From positions 62,001 to 126,000 of the forward strand of contig DAIPYN010000001.1 of NCBI GenBank assembly GCA_036782715.1: a DNA stretch of 64,000 nucleotides, read 5' to 3'. The first letter of the stretch is position 1. The number at the start of each line of letters is the position of its first letter. The notes under the pieces were generated by a model. That model was not told the DNA's origin, did not search any database, and saw only the letters and a list, made by a program, of their open reading frames with translations. The position numbers were made by a program, and so were the translations under genes. Shown here one piece after another: positions 16,971 to 25,269 of this stretch. The stretch comes from UBA3478 sp036782715 (GTDB lineage: Bacteria > Bacteroidota > Bacteroidia > Flavobacteriales > Flavobacteriaceae).

Positions 16971-18590
16971 AAACGGATATTTATAATCAGTAGGGGTTAG
17001 GAAGGTCTCCTTAATTAATCTTGGCGATACCCAACGTGTAAGGTTCAGCACTGATCCCGCTTTATCATTGGTGCCAGACGCTCTTGCTCCTCCAAAGGGC
17101 TGTTGACCTACAACGGCTCCAGTTGGCTTGTCGTTTAGATAGAAATTACCTGCGGCGTTTTGAAGCGCTGTAATTGCCTCATTCATCGCATAACGATCTT
17201 CTGAGAATACGGCTCCCGTTAAAGCATATTCTGAGGTTTCGTCAACTAGTTTTAAGGTGTTTGACCAATCCTTATCTTGATACACATAAACGGTAACTAT
17301 GGGTCCGAATAGTTCGGTCTCCATAGTGGTGTATTTTGGGTCTGTGGTGACGATAACGGTTGGTTCAATGAAGTATCCTTTCGATTTGTCATATCCTCCA
17401 CCGGCGAAAACTTCAGCATTCGAATCGCTCTTAGCTCGATCGATAACAGAAGCAAGTTTATCGAAGGATCCTTCGTGAATGACGGCAGTTACGAATCGAC
17501 TCATATCTTCAGGACTTCCTGGCTCGCCAATCGTTTCAATATCTGCTTTAACCTGCCCTAAAATTTCTTCCGCTTTTGACTGTGGTAAATATACTCTCGA
17601 AGCAGCACTACATTTTTGACCTTGAAATTCAAAAGCTCCTCGAATAATTGCTGTAGCGACTTGCTTTGCCTGGGCCGAAGGATGGGCAATAATAAAATCC
17701 TTTCCTCCAGTCTCTCCGACGATTCTTGGGTAAGTTTTGTAAGTTTCTATGTTTGATCCAATCTGTTTCCAAAGTGATTTAAAAACAAACGTTGAGCCTG
17801 TAAAGTGAAGCCCCGCAAAATCAGGAGACGATAAAACTTTGTCAGTTACCATTACAGGGTCTCCAGTGATCATATTAATTACACCGCTTGGCAGTCCAGC
17901 TTCTTTGAAAATTTCAACGATAACTCTTGCTGAAAATACTTGCGCATCACTGGGTTTCCAAACAACAGTATTACCCATCATGGCTGGAGCAGCTGGTAAA
18001 TTTCCGGCGATTGCTGTAAAGTTAAAAGGGCTAATCGCGTACACGAAGCCTTCTAATGGTCTAAATTCAAGGCGATTCCAAATACCATCACCTGATTCAG
18101 GTTGTTCATTGTATATCTCTGTCATGAAGTATACGTTGAAGCGTAGGAAATCAGCAAACTCACAAGCAGCATCAATTTCAGCTTGGTGTACTGTTTTTGA
18201 CTGAGCTAACATGGTAGCTGCATTGATTCTCGCTCTGTAGGGACCCGCGATAAGATCGGCAGCCTTCAAGAAAATAGATGCGCGTTGCTCCCAAGGTAGC
18301 GCTGACCATTTAGCCTTTGCAGATAATGCTTCATTGATTGCCAATTCTACATGCTGAGGTTCAGCGTAATAATAAGAACCGATTTGGTGCTGGTGATCAT
18401 GTGGCGGATACAATCCTCTCTGATCACTGGTGCGAATTTCTTCCTTACCGATGTACATTGGAATATCGGCATGGCCATTATATTGTTCTTGGTAAGAAGC
18501 CAAAACTTCTTCTCTTTCTTTTGTTCCTTTTGCGTAGCTAAGCACTGGCTCATTAACGGGTAGTGGAACTTGGAAAATAGCATTACTCAT
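16962..18590 (-). CDS. pruA: L-glutamate gamma-semialdehyde dehydrogenase (delta-1-pyrroline-5-carboxylate dehydrogenase)
   Basis: This 542-residue aldehyde dehydrogenase oxidises glutamate gamma-semialdehyde to glutamate with NAD+, the second step of proline catabolism. The catalytic Cys is in GQKCSAASRVY and the general-base Glu in RIVGETGGKDF; SPFNFTAIAGNLPAAPAMMG is the nucleotide-binding region. It is the stand-alone form, with no proline dehydrogenase domain. I chose ATG 18590 (MSNAIFQVPLP) because it matches family N-termini and lies downstream of a TACCTTTG promoter; earlier in-frame starts would include that promoter. It is divergent from the NQR operon. Confidence 0.95.
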   Translation of the reverse strand: MSNAIFQVPLPVNEPVLSYAKGTKEREEVLASYQEQYNGHADIPMYIGKEEIRTSDQRGLYPPHDHQHQIGSYYYAEPQHVELAINEALSAKAKWSALPWEQRASIFLKAADLIAGPYRARINAATMLAQSKTVHQAEIDAACEFADFLRFNVYFMTEIYNEQPESGDGIWNRLEFRPLEGFVYAISPFNFTAIAGNLPAAPAMMGNTVVWKPSDAQVFSARVIVEIFKEAGLPSGVINMITGDPVMVTDKVLSSPDFAGLHFTGSTFVFKSLWKQIGSNIETYKTYPRIVGETGGKDFIIAHPSAQAKQVATAIIRGAFEFQGQKCSAASRVYLPQSKAEEILGQVKADIETIGEPGSPEDMSRFVTAVIHEGSFDKLASVIDRAKSDSNAEVFAGGGYDKSKGYFIEPTVIVTTDPKYTTMETELFGPIVTVYVYQDKDWSNTLKLVDETSEYALTGAVFSEDRYAMNEAITALQNAAGNFYLNDKPTGAVVGQQPFGGARASGTNDKAGSVLNLTRWVSPRLIKETFLTPTDYKYPFLG

Positions 18591-18626
18591 AAGGGCAATT
18601 TTTAAGTTAATGATCTGCGTTGTTAA

Positions 18627-18634
18627 CAAAGGTA
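18627..18634 (-). promoter_or_regulatory. -7 promoter element for pruA
   Basis: TACCTTTG on the minus strand matches TAnnTTTG, 36 nt before the pruA ATG. It shares the 133-bp divergent region with the NQR promoter. Confidence 0.5.
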
Positions 18635-18663
18635 CTTTAATTATAAGTTTTTCTTCTTTGAGG

Positions 18664-18696
18664 TTTGCCTTAAGTATGCTTTTAGCTGTATTTTTG
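18664..18696 (+). promoter_or_regulatory. promoter of the nqr operon (-33 and -7 elements)
   Basis: TTTG at 18664-18667 is followed, after 21 nt, by TATTTTTG at 18689-18696. This is the full Bacteroidota promoter pattern and the best match in the window. The nqrA ATG at 18724 follows after 27 nt. In-frame starts upstream of 18724 would lie inside or before the promoter, which supports the 18724 start. Confidence 0.75.
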
Positions 18697-18723
18697 CAAC
18701 CAAATATTAACGGCCTTAAAGAC

Positions 18724-20076
18724 ATGTCTCAAGACATCAAAATCAAGAAAGGACTCTCAATCAATCTCTTAGGAGATGCTGAGCATACCTTTCACAAGGA
18801 AGTAGCTTCGCCTACTTATGTTATTTATCCGACAGATTTTCATGGTTTAACCCCTAAGTTGGTGATCAAAGAAGGTGCTCATGTGAAAGCAGGAGAAACC
18901 CTATTTTTTGACAAAAACAGACCAGAGATTACTGTAGCTTCTCCCGTAAGTGGTGAGGTTACAGAAATCGCTAGAGGAGAACGAAGAAGAGTGTTGAGTA
19001 TTAAAATTGCTGCCGACAAGGATCAGAAAGCAGTTGAGAACAAAACTATTTCTTTTTCAGAAGCTTCTGCCGCTGAATTGAAGGCGTATTTGTTAGCTTC
19101 TGGTGTATGGCCTTTCGTGAAACAACGTCCTTATGATGTGATCGCAAATCCAGCGGGAATACCCAAAGCGATTTTTATCTCAGGATTAAACACAGGGCCC
19201 CTAAATCCTGATCTCGATTTTGTTCTAAGAGGAAAAGAGGAAAAACTTCAGGCTGCACTTACGGCGCTTAAAAAATTAACTCCTGGGTCTATTCATGTAG
19301 GGGTGGAGTCTAAAGAAAACTCTGTTTTTGGAACCTTAGACCATATCAATCTGCATACCGTTAGTGGGCCTCACCCGGCGGGATTGGTAGGAACTCAAAT
19401 TGCTGCCATTAATCCTATCAGTAAAGGTGAATTGGTTTGGACCATTGCCGCTCAAGATCTAGTGGTTATTGGTGAGCTTCTTTTAACGGGTAAATACAAT
19501 GCCTCAAGAACGCTTGCGGTAACGGGTTCTTCAGTAGTAGCACCTCAATATATAAAAACAAAAATCGGAGCCGGGCTCACAGGTATCTTTGAGGCCTTAG
19601 GAGTTAAAGAGGGTGATCAGCGATTTATCAATGGAGATGTGCTTACCGGTAAGAAAACTTCTAAACAAGGCTCTTTAGGTTTCTACAATACGCAATTGAC
19701 GGTGATCCCTGAAGGGAATGACTACGAATTTTTCGGATGGAACAAACCTGTCTTTAATAAGATTTCTCCGACTAGAGCACTTACGTTCTCATGGTTAAAT
19801 AAAAAGAAGAAATACGATTTAGATACCAACACCAATGGAGAGCATCGTGCCTTTGTAATCACAGGTAGTTATGAAGAGGTTTTTCCTTTGGATATATTTC
19901 CTATGCAATTGCTAAAAGCTTGTATGGTAAAGGATCTAGATGATATGGAGAACTTAGGTCTTTACGAGGTAGCTCCTGAAGATTTTTCTCTTACTGAATT
20001 TATATGTATCTCAAAACAGCCCCATCAGGATATCATCCGAAAAGGGCTTGATTTAATGCAACAAGAACTCGGTTAA
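18724..20076 (+). CDS. nqrA: Na+-translocating NADH:quinone reductase subunit A
   Basis: This 450-residue peripheral subunit belongs to the six-subunit sodium-pumping NADH:quinone reductase in the inner membrane. Signatures include IKIKKGLSINLLGDAE at the start, VASPVSGEVTEIARGERRRV (lipoyl-like fold, near 78) and HTVSGPHPAGLVGTQI. NqrA lies on the cytoplasmic side near the quinone site. I chose ATG 18724 (MSQDIKIKKG) for family agreement and because earlier starts overlap the promoter. It is the first gene of nqrABCDEF. Confidence 0.97.
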   Translation: MSQDIKIKKGLSINLLGDAEHTFHKEVASPTYVIYPTDFHGLTPKLVIKEGAHVKAGETLFFDKNRPEITVASPVSGEVTEIARGERRRVLSIKIAADKDQKAVENKTISFSEASAAELKAYLLASGVWPFVKQRPYDVIANPAGIPKAIFISGLNTGPLNPDLDFVLRGKEEKLQAALTALKKLTPGSIHVGVESKENSVFGTLDHINLHTVSGPHPAGLVGTQIAAINPISKGELVWTIAAQDLVVIGELLLTGKYNASRTLAVTGSSVVAPQYIKTKIGAGLTGIFEALGVKEGDQRFINGDVLTGKKTSKQGSLGFYNTQLTVIPEGNDYEFFGWNKPVFNKISPTRALTFSWLNKKKKYDLDTNTNGEHRAFVITGSYEEVFPLDIFPMQLLKACMVKDLDDMENLGLYEVAPEDFSLTEFICISKQPHQDIIRKGLDLMQQELG

Positions 20077-20084
20077 CTTTTGTT

Positions 20085-21335
20085 ATGAAACAGAAACTTC
20101 ACGAAATCAAAGAAAGTTTTAAGGGCAATAAGTGGGCTCCTGCATTCAATGCGATCCACACGTTCTTATACACCCCTAATGAGGTAACTCATTCAGGAAC
20201 TCACGTTAAGGCAGTTGACGATCTTAAACGTACCATGAATACTGTAATCCAGGCACTTATCCCTGTATTGCTTTTTGGAATATTTAACGCGGGCTACCAG
20301 CACTATAGTGCTATCGAAGGTTTTCCAGAAAATTTCTCAGTACTTGAACACTTTATTACTTGGAGAAACTTTGTAGTAGGGCTTACAACTGTACTGCCAT
20401 TACTTATTGTTTCTTACGGGGTCGGTCTTGCCATCGAATTCGTTTTCGCTGTTATTAAAGGGCACGAAGTTGAGGAGGGGTATCTGGTAACAGGTATTCT
20501 TGTACCACTTATTGTACCGGTAGATACTCCACTTTGGATGCTTGCCATTGCGGTAGCTTTCGGTGTAGTAATCGGTAAAGAAGTTTTCGGAGGAACGGGT
20601 ATGAATATTTTAAATCCGGCATTGACGATTCGTGCATTCTTATTCTTCGCATACCCAACCTGGATGAGTGGGGATAAAGTTTGGGTACACGGTGCCGTTG
20701 ATGGCTTAACTAAAGCCAACTCTACAGATGCAATCTCCGGTGAGACCATTTTAGGTTTTCTAGCACAGAATAGAGCTGAAGATTACGCTTATTCCATTTC
20801 AGATATGTTCTTCGGATTCATTCCTGGTTCGGTGGGTGAAACTTCAGCACTTCTTATACTATTAGGAGGTCTTTATCTCATCTTTACTAAGATTGCAAGT
20901 TGGAGAATTATGTTAAGCGCAGTATTAGGAGCACTTACCATGGGGCTTATTTTCAATGCTGTAGTGGATTTCGGGTGGATTGGTACCTATAGCAAATTCT
21001 ATAGCTTGATGGCTTTTGATTTTTGGAAACACCTGATTGTCGGTGGTCTAGCTTTTGGTATAGTTTATATGGCAACAGACCCTGTAACTGGCTCTCAAAC
21101 GAATAAAGGAAAGTGGTTTTACGGGTTCTTTATCGGATTCATCTCTGTGATGATTCGCGTATTCAACCCAGGTTATCCAGAAGGAGTTTTCTTAGCGATT
21201 CTGCTGATGAATGTATTCGCTCCAACGATCGACCACTATGTAGTTCAAGCAAATGTTAAACGTCGTAAAAAGCGTGCGGAGAAAGCGGTTATCTATACCG
21301 AAGAGTCGGCATCTTTAGAGACTCAATCTGCATAA
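20085..21335 (+). CDS. nqrB: Na+-translocating NADH:quinone reductase subunit B
   Basis: This 416-residue membrane subunit carries covalent FMN and riboflavin and forms part of the sodium channel. Many transmembrane helices are visible, with FGGTGMNILNPALTIRAFLF (about 168-187) and YMATDPVTGSQTNKGKWFYG (near 324) as signatures. The expected flavinylated Thr is Thr221, in DAISGET; the usual motif is SGAT, so this copy has Glu in place of Ala. The C-terminal helix ends in a basic cytoplasmic tail. It follows nqrA by 8 nt. Confidence 0.96.
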   Translation: MKQKLHEIKESFKGNKWAPAFNAIHTFLYTPNEVTHSGTHVKAVDDLKRTMNTVIQALIPVLLFGIFNAGYQHYSAIEGFPENFSVLEHFITWRNFVVGLTTVLPLLIVSYGVGLAIEFVFAVIKGHEVEEGYLVTGILVPLIVPVDTPLWMLAIAVAFGVVIGKEVFGGTGMNILNPALTIRAFLFFAYPTWMSGDKVWVHGAVDGLTKANSTDAISGETILGFLAQNRAEDYAYSISDMFFGFIPGSVGETSALLILLGGLYLIFTKIASWRIMLSAVLGALTMGLIFNAVVDFGWIGTYSKFYSLMAFDFWKHLIVGGLAFGIVYMATDPVTGSQTNKGKWFYGFFIGFISVMIRVFNPGYPEGVFLAILLMNVFAPTIDHYVVQANVKRRKKRAEKAVIYTEESASLETQSA

Positions 21336-21347
21336 TTCAAATTAGCT

Positions 21348-22100
21348 ATGGCAATTAATACAGATAAGAATTCATATACCATCGTTTTCTCAGTGGTGAT
21401 GGTCGGTATTGTAGGTTCGATCCTAGCTCTTGCTGCGACTGGACTTAAAGATAAGATTGGAGAGAATCAACGCTTTGAAAAACAGCAAAATATTCTCTAC
21501 GCAATGGGTGTCAATGCAAATGCGGATGCTGGTAGCGTAACTTTTGTTCCAACGACAGAGGTAGCTGAGAAGTTTCAGGAGATTATCAAAGAACAATATG
21601 TTATTGTTGATGGTAAGGCAGAACTGTTTGAGGATGCATACGCCAAGATTGATCTCAAGAAAGAGCTTGACCTCATCAAATCAGGAAAAGAAGGTAAACT
21701 TCCTTTCTTCATTGGAGAAAATGACGGTAAGCGATACTACATCATTCCTATGTATGGTAAAGGATTATGGGACGCTATTTGGGGGTATTTGGCACTTGAT
21801 GAAGACTTCGTGGTATCGGGTGTTTACTTCGACCACAAAGGAGAGACTCCCGGTCTTGGAGCCAACATCAAAATGCGTTTTTTCATGGATGACTTTGCCG
21901 GCGAATCGATTTACCGAGATGGTGGATACAAAGGGGTAGCTGTAGTTAAAGGAAATAACGATCCCCTAAACCAAGACAAAACCGACGGTCAAGTGGACGC
22001 ATTAGCCGGTGCTACGATTACAGGTAATGGAGTTACCGCTATGATCAACGAAAGCGTTAAGCTTTATCAACCTTATTTAGAAACTTTACGAATCCAATAG
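21348..22100 (+). CDS. nqrC: Na+-translocating NADH:quinone reductase subunit C
   Basis: This 250-residue subunit has one N-terminal membrane helix (about 10-30) and a periplasmic FMN-binding domain. FMN is attached through a phosphoester to Thr223 in VDALAGATITGNGV, close to the canonical SGAT context. DHKGETPGLGANI (near 165) is a further family motif. The modifying enzyme, ApbE, is encoded at the end of the same cluster. It begins 12 nt after nqrB. Confidence 0.96.
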   Translation: MAINTDKNSYTIVFSVVMVGIVGSILALAATGLKDKIGENQRFEKQQNILYAMGVNANADAGSVTFVPTTEVAEKFQEIIKEQYVIVDGKAELFEDAYAKIDLKKELDLIKSGKEGKLPFFIGENDGKRYYIIPMYGKGLWDAIWGYLALDEDFVVSGVYFDHKGETPGLGANIKMRFFMDDFAGESIYRDGGYKGVAVVKGNNDPLNQDKTDGQVDALAGATITGNGVTAMINESVKLYQPYLETLRIQ

Positions 22101-22102
22101 AT

Positions 22103-22750
22103 ATGGGACTACTTTCAAAAAAGGATGCTCAACTCATTTTAGATCCGCTTGCTGATAACAATCCAATTACTATTCAGGTACTTGGTATTTGTTCGGCACT
22201 TGCGATTACTGCAGAGTTAAAGGCCTCATTGGTTATGGCCTTTTCGGTACTTTTCGTACTCGGAGTTGGTAACGTGGTGATTTCTTTATTAAGAAATGTG
22301 ATTCCATCTAAGATTCGAATTATCGTACAATTAGTGGTCGTTGCAACCCTTGTAATTATCGTTGATCAGGTATTAAAGGCGTTTGCTTACGAGTTAAGTA
22401 AGACCCTATCGGTATTCGTAGGTTTAATTATTACCAACTGTATTATTATGGGACGTTTTGAAGCCTTTGCGCTTGGTAATGGTCCTTGGAAATCTTTCTT
22501 AGACGGTATAGGTAATTCACTTGGATATGGTGTGATCCTAATCATTATCGGATTCTTTCGTGAATTATTAGGTTCAGGAACTCTTTTAGGCTATGCTGTG
22601 TTAGGCGATCCTATTGCCAAGACAGGACTTTATGCCTATGGATATGAAAATAACGGATTTATGATTATTCCACCTGCTGCACTTATTGTGGTAGGGATTA
22701 TCATTTGGGTTCAGCGCTCGCGCAACTCACAATTAATTGAAGAAGCTTAA
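22103..22750 (+). CDS. nqrD: Na+-translocating NADH:quinone reductase subunit D
   Basis: This 215-residue integral membrane subunit has about six helices and pairs with NqrE around an iron site in the membrane. Family stretches include DPLADNNPITIQVLGICSAL near the N-terminus, with the conserved Cys, and VGLIITNCIIMGRFEAFA in the middle, where another conserved Cys lies. GFFRELLGSGTLLG follows. It starts 2 nt after nqrC, consistent with translational coupling. Confidence 0.96.
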   Translation: MGLLSKKDAQLILDPLADNNPITIQVLGICSALAITAELKASLVMAFSVLFVLGVGNVVISLLRNVIPSKIRIIVQLVVVATLVIIVDQVLKAFAYELSKTLSVFVGLIITNCIIMGRFEAFALGNGPWKSFLDGIGNSLGYGVILIIIGFFRELLGSGTLLGYAVLGDPIAKTGLYAYGYENNGFMIIPPAALIVVGIIIWVQRSRNSQLIEEA

Positions 22751-22761
22751 CAACTACGGTC

Positions 22762-23526
22762 ATGTTAGAACACTTAGAATTATTTTTCAAGTCAATATTT
22801 ATTGACAACATGGTATTTGCCGTTTTCTTAGGGATGTGTTCCTATTTAGCGGTTTCTAAAAAAGTATCTACAGCAGTAGGTTTGGGTGCGGCAGTAATCT
22901 TTGTACTTGCAGTTACCGTTCCTATGAACTGGCTTCTTGATCAGTACGTTCTTCAACCAGGTGCGTTAGCATGGTTGGGTGAAGAATTTGTGGATTACGA
23001 TCTCAGCTTCCTTTCTTTTATTCTTTTTATTGCAACCATTGCAACCATGGTTCAATTGGTAGAGATTGTCGTTGAGAAGTTTGCACCTGCACTATACAAT
23101 TCATTAGGTATTTTCTTACCTCTTATCGCTGTAAACTGTGCGATTTTAGGGGGTTCTCTATTTATGCAGGCGAGAGAAATACCTAGCCTAGCACTTGCTT
23201 TTAACTACGGTGTTAGCTCAGGTATCGGATGGTTCTTAGCAATCCTTGCTATTGCTGCGATTAGAGAGAAAATTAGATATTCTGCCGTACCTGCGCCATT
23301 AAGAGGTTTAGGGATCACTTTCATTATTACCGGACTTATGGGTATTGGATTCCAAAGTTTTGGTGGAATGCTAACGGGTGATAATGAACCACCAGGAGTT
23401 GAAGAAACAGTAGTTGAAGCTACTGAGGTTGAGGTGCCAACTACCTCTGATGAATTAAATGAAACAACAGGTTTAGAAGCTGAAGAAACTCCGGATGCTG
23501 AAGAAACCATCGCGTCGATTAACTAA
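22762..23526 (+). CDS. nqrE: Na+-translocating NADH:quinone reductase subunit E, with acidic C-terminal tail
   Basis: This 254-residue membrane subunit pairs with NqrD. The core of about 206 residues has six helices and the conserved Cys in FLGMCSYLAVSKK (near 24) and LPLIAVNCAILGG (near 118). Beyond it lies a tail of about 48 residues rich in Glu, Thr and Pro (GVEETVVEATEVEVPTTSDE and onward) that most NqrE proteins of about 200 residues lack. The tail looks disordered; its role is unknown. It begins 11 nt after nqrD. Confidence 0.95.
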   Translation: MLEHLELFFKSIFIDNMVFAVFLGMCSYLAVSKKVSTAVGLGAAVIFVLAVTVPMNWLLDQYVLQPGALAWLGEEFVDYDLSFLSFILFIATIATMVQLVEIVVEKFAPALYNSLGIFLPLIAVNCAILGGSLFMQAREIPSLALAFNYGVSSGIGWFLAILAIAAIREKIRYSAVPAPLRGLGITFIITGLMGIGFQSFGGMLTGDNEPPGVEETVVEATEVEVPTTSDELNETTGLEAEETPDAEETIASIN

Positions 23527-23546
23527 ACGAAATAAAGGAAGAAACT

Positions 23547-24854
23547 ATGTTTTTAGCAGCTATAGGAGGAACCGTTATCGTAACCGTAATTGCGTTTCTA
23601 GTTTTAACGCTATTATTGGTTGGTTTATTGCTTTTTACTAAACAAAAGCTTTCACCATCGGGTCCTGTTACCATTACGATTAACGGAGAGCGTAAAGTCG
23701 AAGTACCTTCAGGTTCTTCATTGCTTTCAACTTTAGGAAATCAAAAGGTTTTCTTGCCATCGGCTTGTGGAGGTGGTGGAACTTGTATCCAGTGTGAGTG
23801 CCACGTACTATCGGGTGGTGGAGAGGCACTACCTACTGAGACTCCGCACTTCTCTAAAAAGGAATTGCAGCATGGAGCTCGTCTAGCTTGCCAGGTTAAG
23901 GTGAAGCAGGATATGGAAATTGAAATTCCTGAAGAGGTATTTGGAATTAAGAAGTGGGAAGGAAAAGTAGTTCGTAATTACAACGTTGCTTCTTTCATCA
24001 AAGAATTTGTAGTTGAAATTCCAGAAGATATGAACTACAAGGCAGGTGGATATATTCAAATTGAAATTCCTGCTTGTGAAGTGAAGTATAGCGATATCGA
24101 CATCACTGCTCACCCTGAAGAGCATGATGATCCTGAAAAGTTTAGAGCTGAGTGGGATAAGTTTAATCTTTGGCCACTGGTAATGAAGAACCCTGAGAAT
24201 GTGGAGCGCGCTTATTCGATGGCTTCTTTCCCTGCGGAAGGAAGGGAGATTATGCTTAACGTTCGTATTGCTACTCCACCATGGGATCGCAATAAAAATG
24301 GATGGGCTGATGTTAATCCTGGTGTGGCTTCATCGTATATTTTTGGATTAAAAGCGGGCGACCCTGTAACCATCTCAGGACCTTTCGGTGAATTCTTTAT
24401 CAACGAGTCTGAAGCCGAGATGTTATACGTTGGTGGTGGAGCTGGTATGGCACCGATGCGTTCGCACCTTTATCACTTATTTAAAACACTTCGTACGAAT
24501 CGTAAAGTTACTTATTGGTACGGAGGTCGCTCGAAGCGCGAGCTTTTCTACATCGACCATTTTAAACAGTTAGAAAAAGAGTTCCCTAACTTCAAATTTT
24601 ACATGGCGCTTTCTGAGCCACTAGAAGAAGATAACTGGAAGGTTAAAAAGGATATTAATGATGAGTCTGGTGACGGTTTTGTTGGTTTCATTCACAATTG
24701 TGTAATCGACCAATATTTGAGTCAGCATGAAACTCCTGAAGATATTGAACTTTATTTCTGTGGACCACCACTTATGAATAAGGCAGTAACGAAGATGGGA
24801 CAAGATTTTGGTATTCCTGATGAGAATATTCGCTTCGACGACTTCGGAGGATAA
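23547..24854 (+). CDS. nqrF: Na+-translocating NADH:quinone reductase subunit F
   Basis: This 435-residue subunit takes electrons from NADH. It has an N-terminal membrane helix (about 5-30), then a 2Fe-2S ferredoxin domain with ligands Cys74, Cys80, Cys83 and Cys115 (ACGGGGTCIQC), then an FAD domain (RAYSMASFP) and an NADH domain (YVGGGAGMAPMRSHLYHLF, near 295). An extra Cys85 sits beside the cluster. A purine-rich AAAGGAAG precedes the ATG. It is the last canonical subunit, followed by a strong terminator. Confidence 0.97.
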   Translation: MFLAAIGGTVIVTVIAFLVLTLLLVGLLLFTKQKLSPSGPVTITINGERKVEVPSGSSLLSTLGNQKVFLPSACGGGGTCIQCECHVLSGGGEALPTETPHFSKKELQHGARLACQVKVKQDMEIEIPEEVFGIKKWEGKVVRNYNVASFIKEFVVEIPEDMNYKAGGYIQIEIPACEVKYSDIDITAHPEEHDDPEKFRAEWDKFNLWPLVMKNPENVERAYSMASFPAEGREIMLNVRIATPPWDRNKNGWADVNPGVASSYIFGLKAGDPVTISGPFGEFFINESEAEMLYVGGGAGMAPMRSHLYHLFKTLRTNRKVTYWYGGRSKRELFYIDHFKQLEKEFPNFKFYMALSEPLEEDNWKVKKDINDESGDGFVGFIHNCVIDQYLSQHETPEDIELYFCGPPLMNKAVTKMGQDFGIPDENIRFDDFGG

Positions 24855-24861
24855 TATTAGC

Positions 24862-24891
24862 AAACCGACACCGAAACGTGTCGGTTTTTTT
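24862..24891 (+). terminator. terminator of the nqrA-F operon
   Basis: A 10-bp stem (AAACCGACAC/GTGTCGGTTT, 6-nt loop) is followed by more T. It lies 7 nt after the nqrF stop codon and before the small downstream gene, so read-through would be needed to link that gene and apbE to nqr. Confidence 0.85.
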
Positions 24892-24900
24892 ACCGGTAAA

Positions 24901-25269
24901 ATGAGCACACTAAGTACCAACGAAATACATCAGATTGCCATGAACTTGGTTGGGTCCCAGTTAGAGGCGGCAGGCTATGAATTCTTAGGAGTTAATTCTA
25001 AGCCGGGTGTAGATCCTCAGTTTGTTTGTACTTTTAATAAGCAACTTCATTTTATTGTCGTACGAGGATGTCTTTACCCTGCTGATCCTCTTTCTCCTGA
25101 TCGAGCATTATTGAAGAAAGTTGCAGATCATGCAGAAAAATTTGAGGCCAAAGCTTATTGGGCCGGTGTTGGTGTATACCATCCTGAGGATCGAAAATTA
25201 CCCGTTTCAAAATCAACAGGCTACGAGCTTGATTTTAAAGGATTATATCTAGCCGAAGAAGTCTCATGA
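24901..25269 (+). CDS. small NQR-linked protein of unknown function
   Basis: I do not recognise a defined domain in this 122-residue soluble protein. It starts with ATG 24901, just after the nqr terminator; an earlier in-frame start would lie inside nqrF. It has an alpha/beta pattern: helix 1-25 (STNEIHQIAMNLVGSQLEAAG), strands FVCTFNKQLHFIVVRGCLY, then AEKFEAKAYWAGVGVY and a C-terminal GYELDFKGLYL. It has no Fe-S, flavin or membrane motif. It overlaps apbE by 4 nt, so a role in NQR assembly or flavinylation is plausible but inferred. Database entries sometimes name such proteins after subunit F, which the sequence does not support. Confidence 0.8.
   Translation: MSTLSTNEIHQIAMNLVGSQLEAAGYEFLGVNSKPGVDPQFVCTFNKQLHFIVVRGCLYPADPLSPDRALLKKVADHAEKFEAKAYWAGVGVYHPEDRKLPVSKSTGYELDFKGLYLAEEVS

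Noticed and set aside
17839..18204. Open frame of 121 codons on the + strand within pruA
   Set aside because: It lies wholly antisense to the well-supported pruA, shows no domain pattern, and its existence follows from the codon use of the real gene.
20414..20749. Open frame of 111 codons on the - strand within nqrB
   Set aside because: Antisense to a conserved membrane subunit; no promoter and no recognisable domain.
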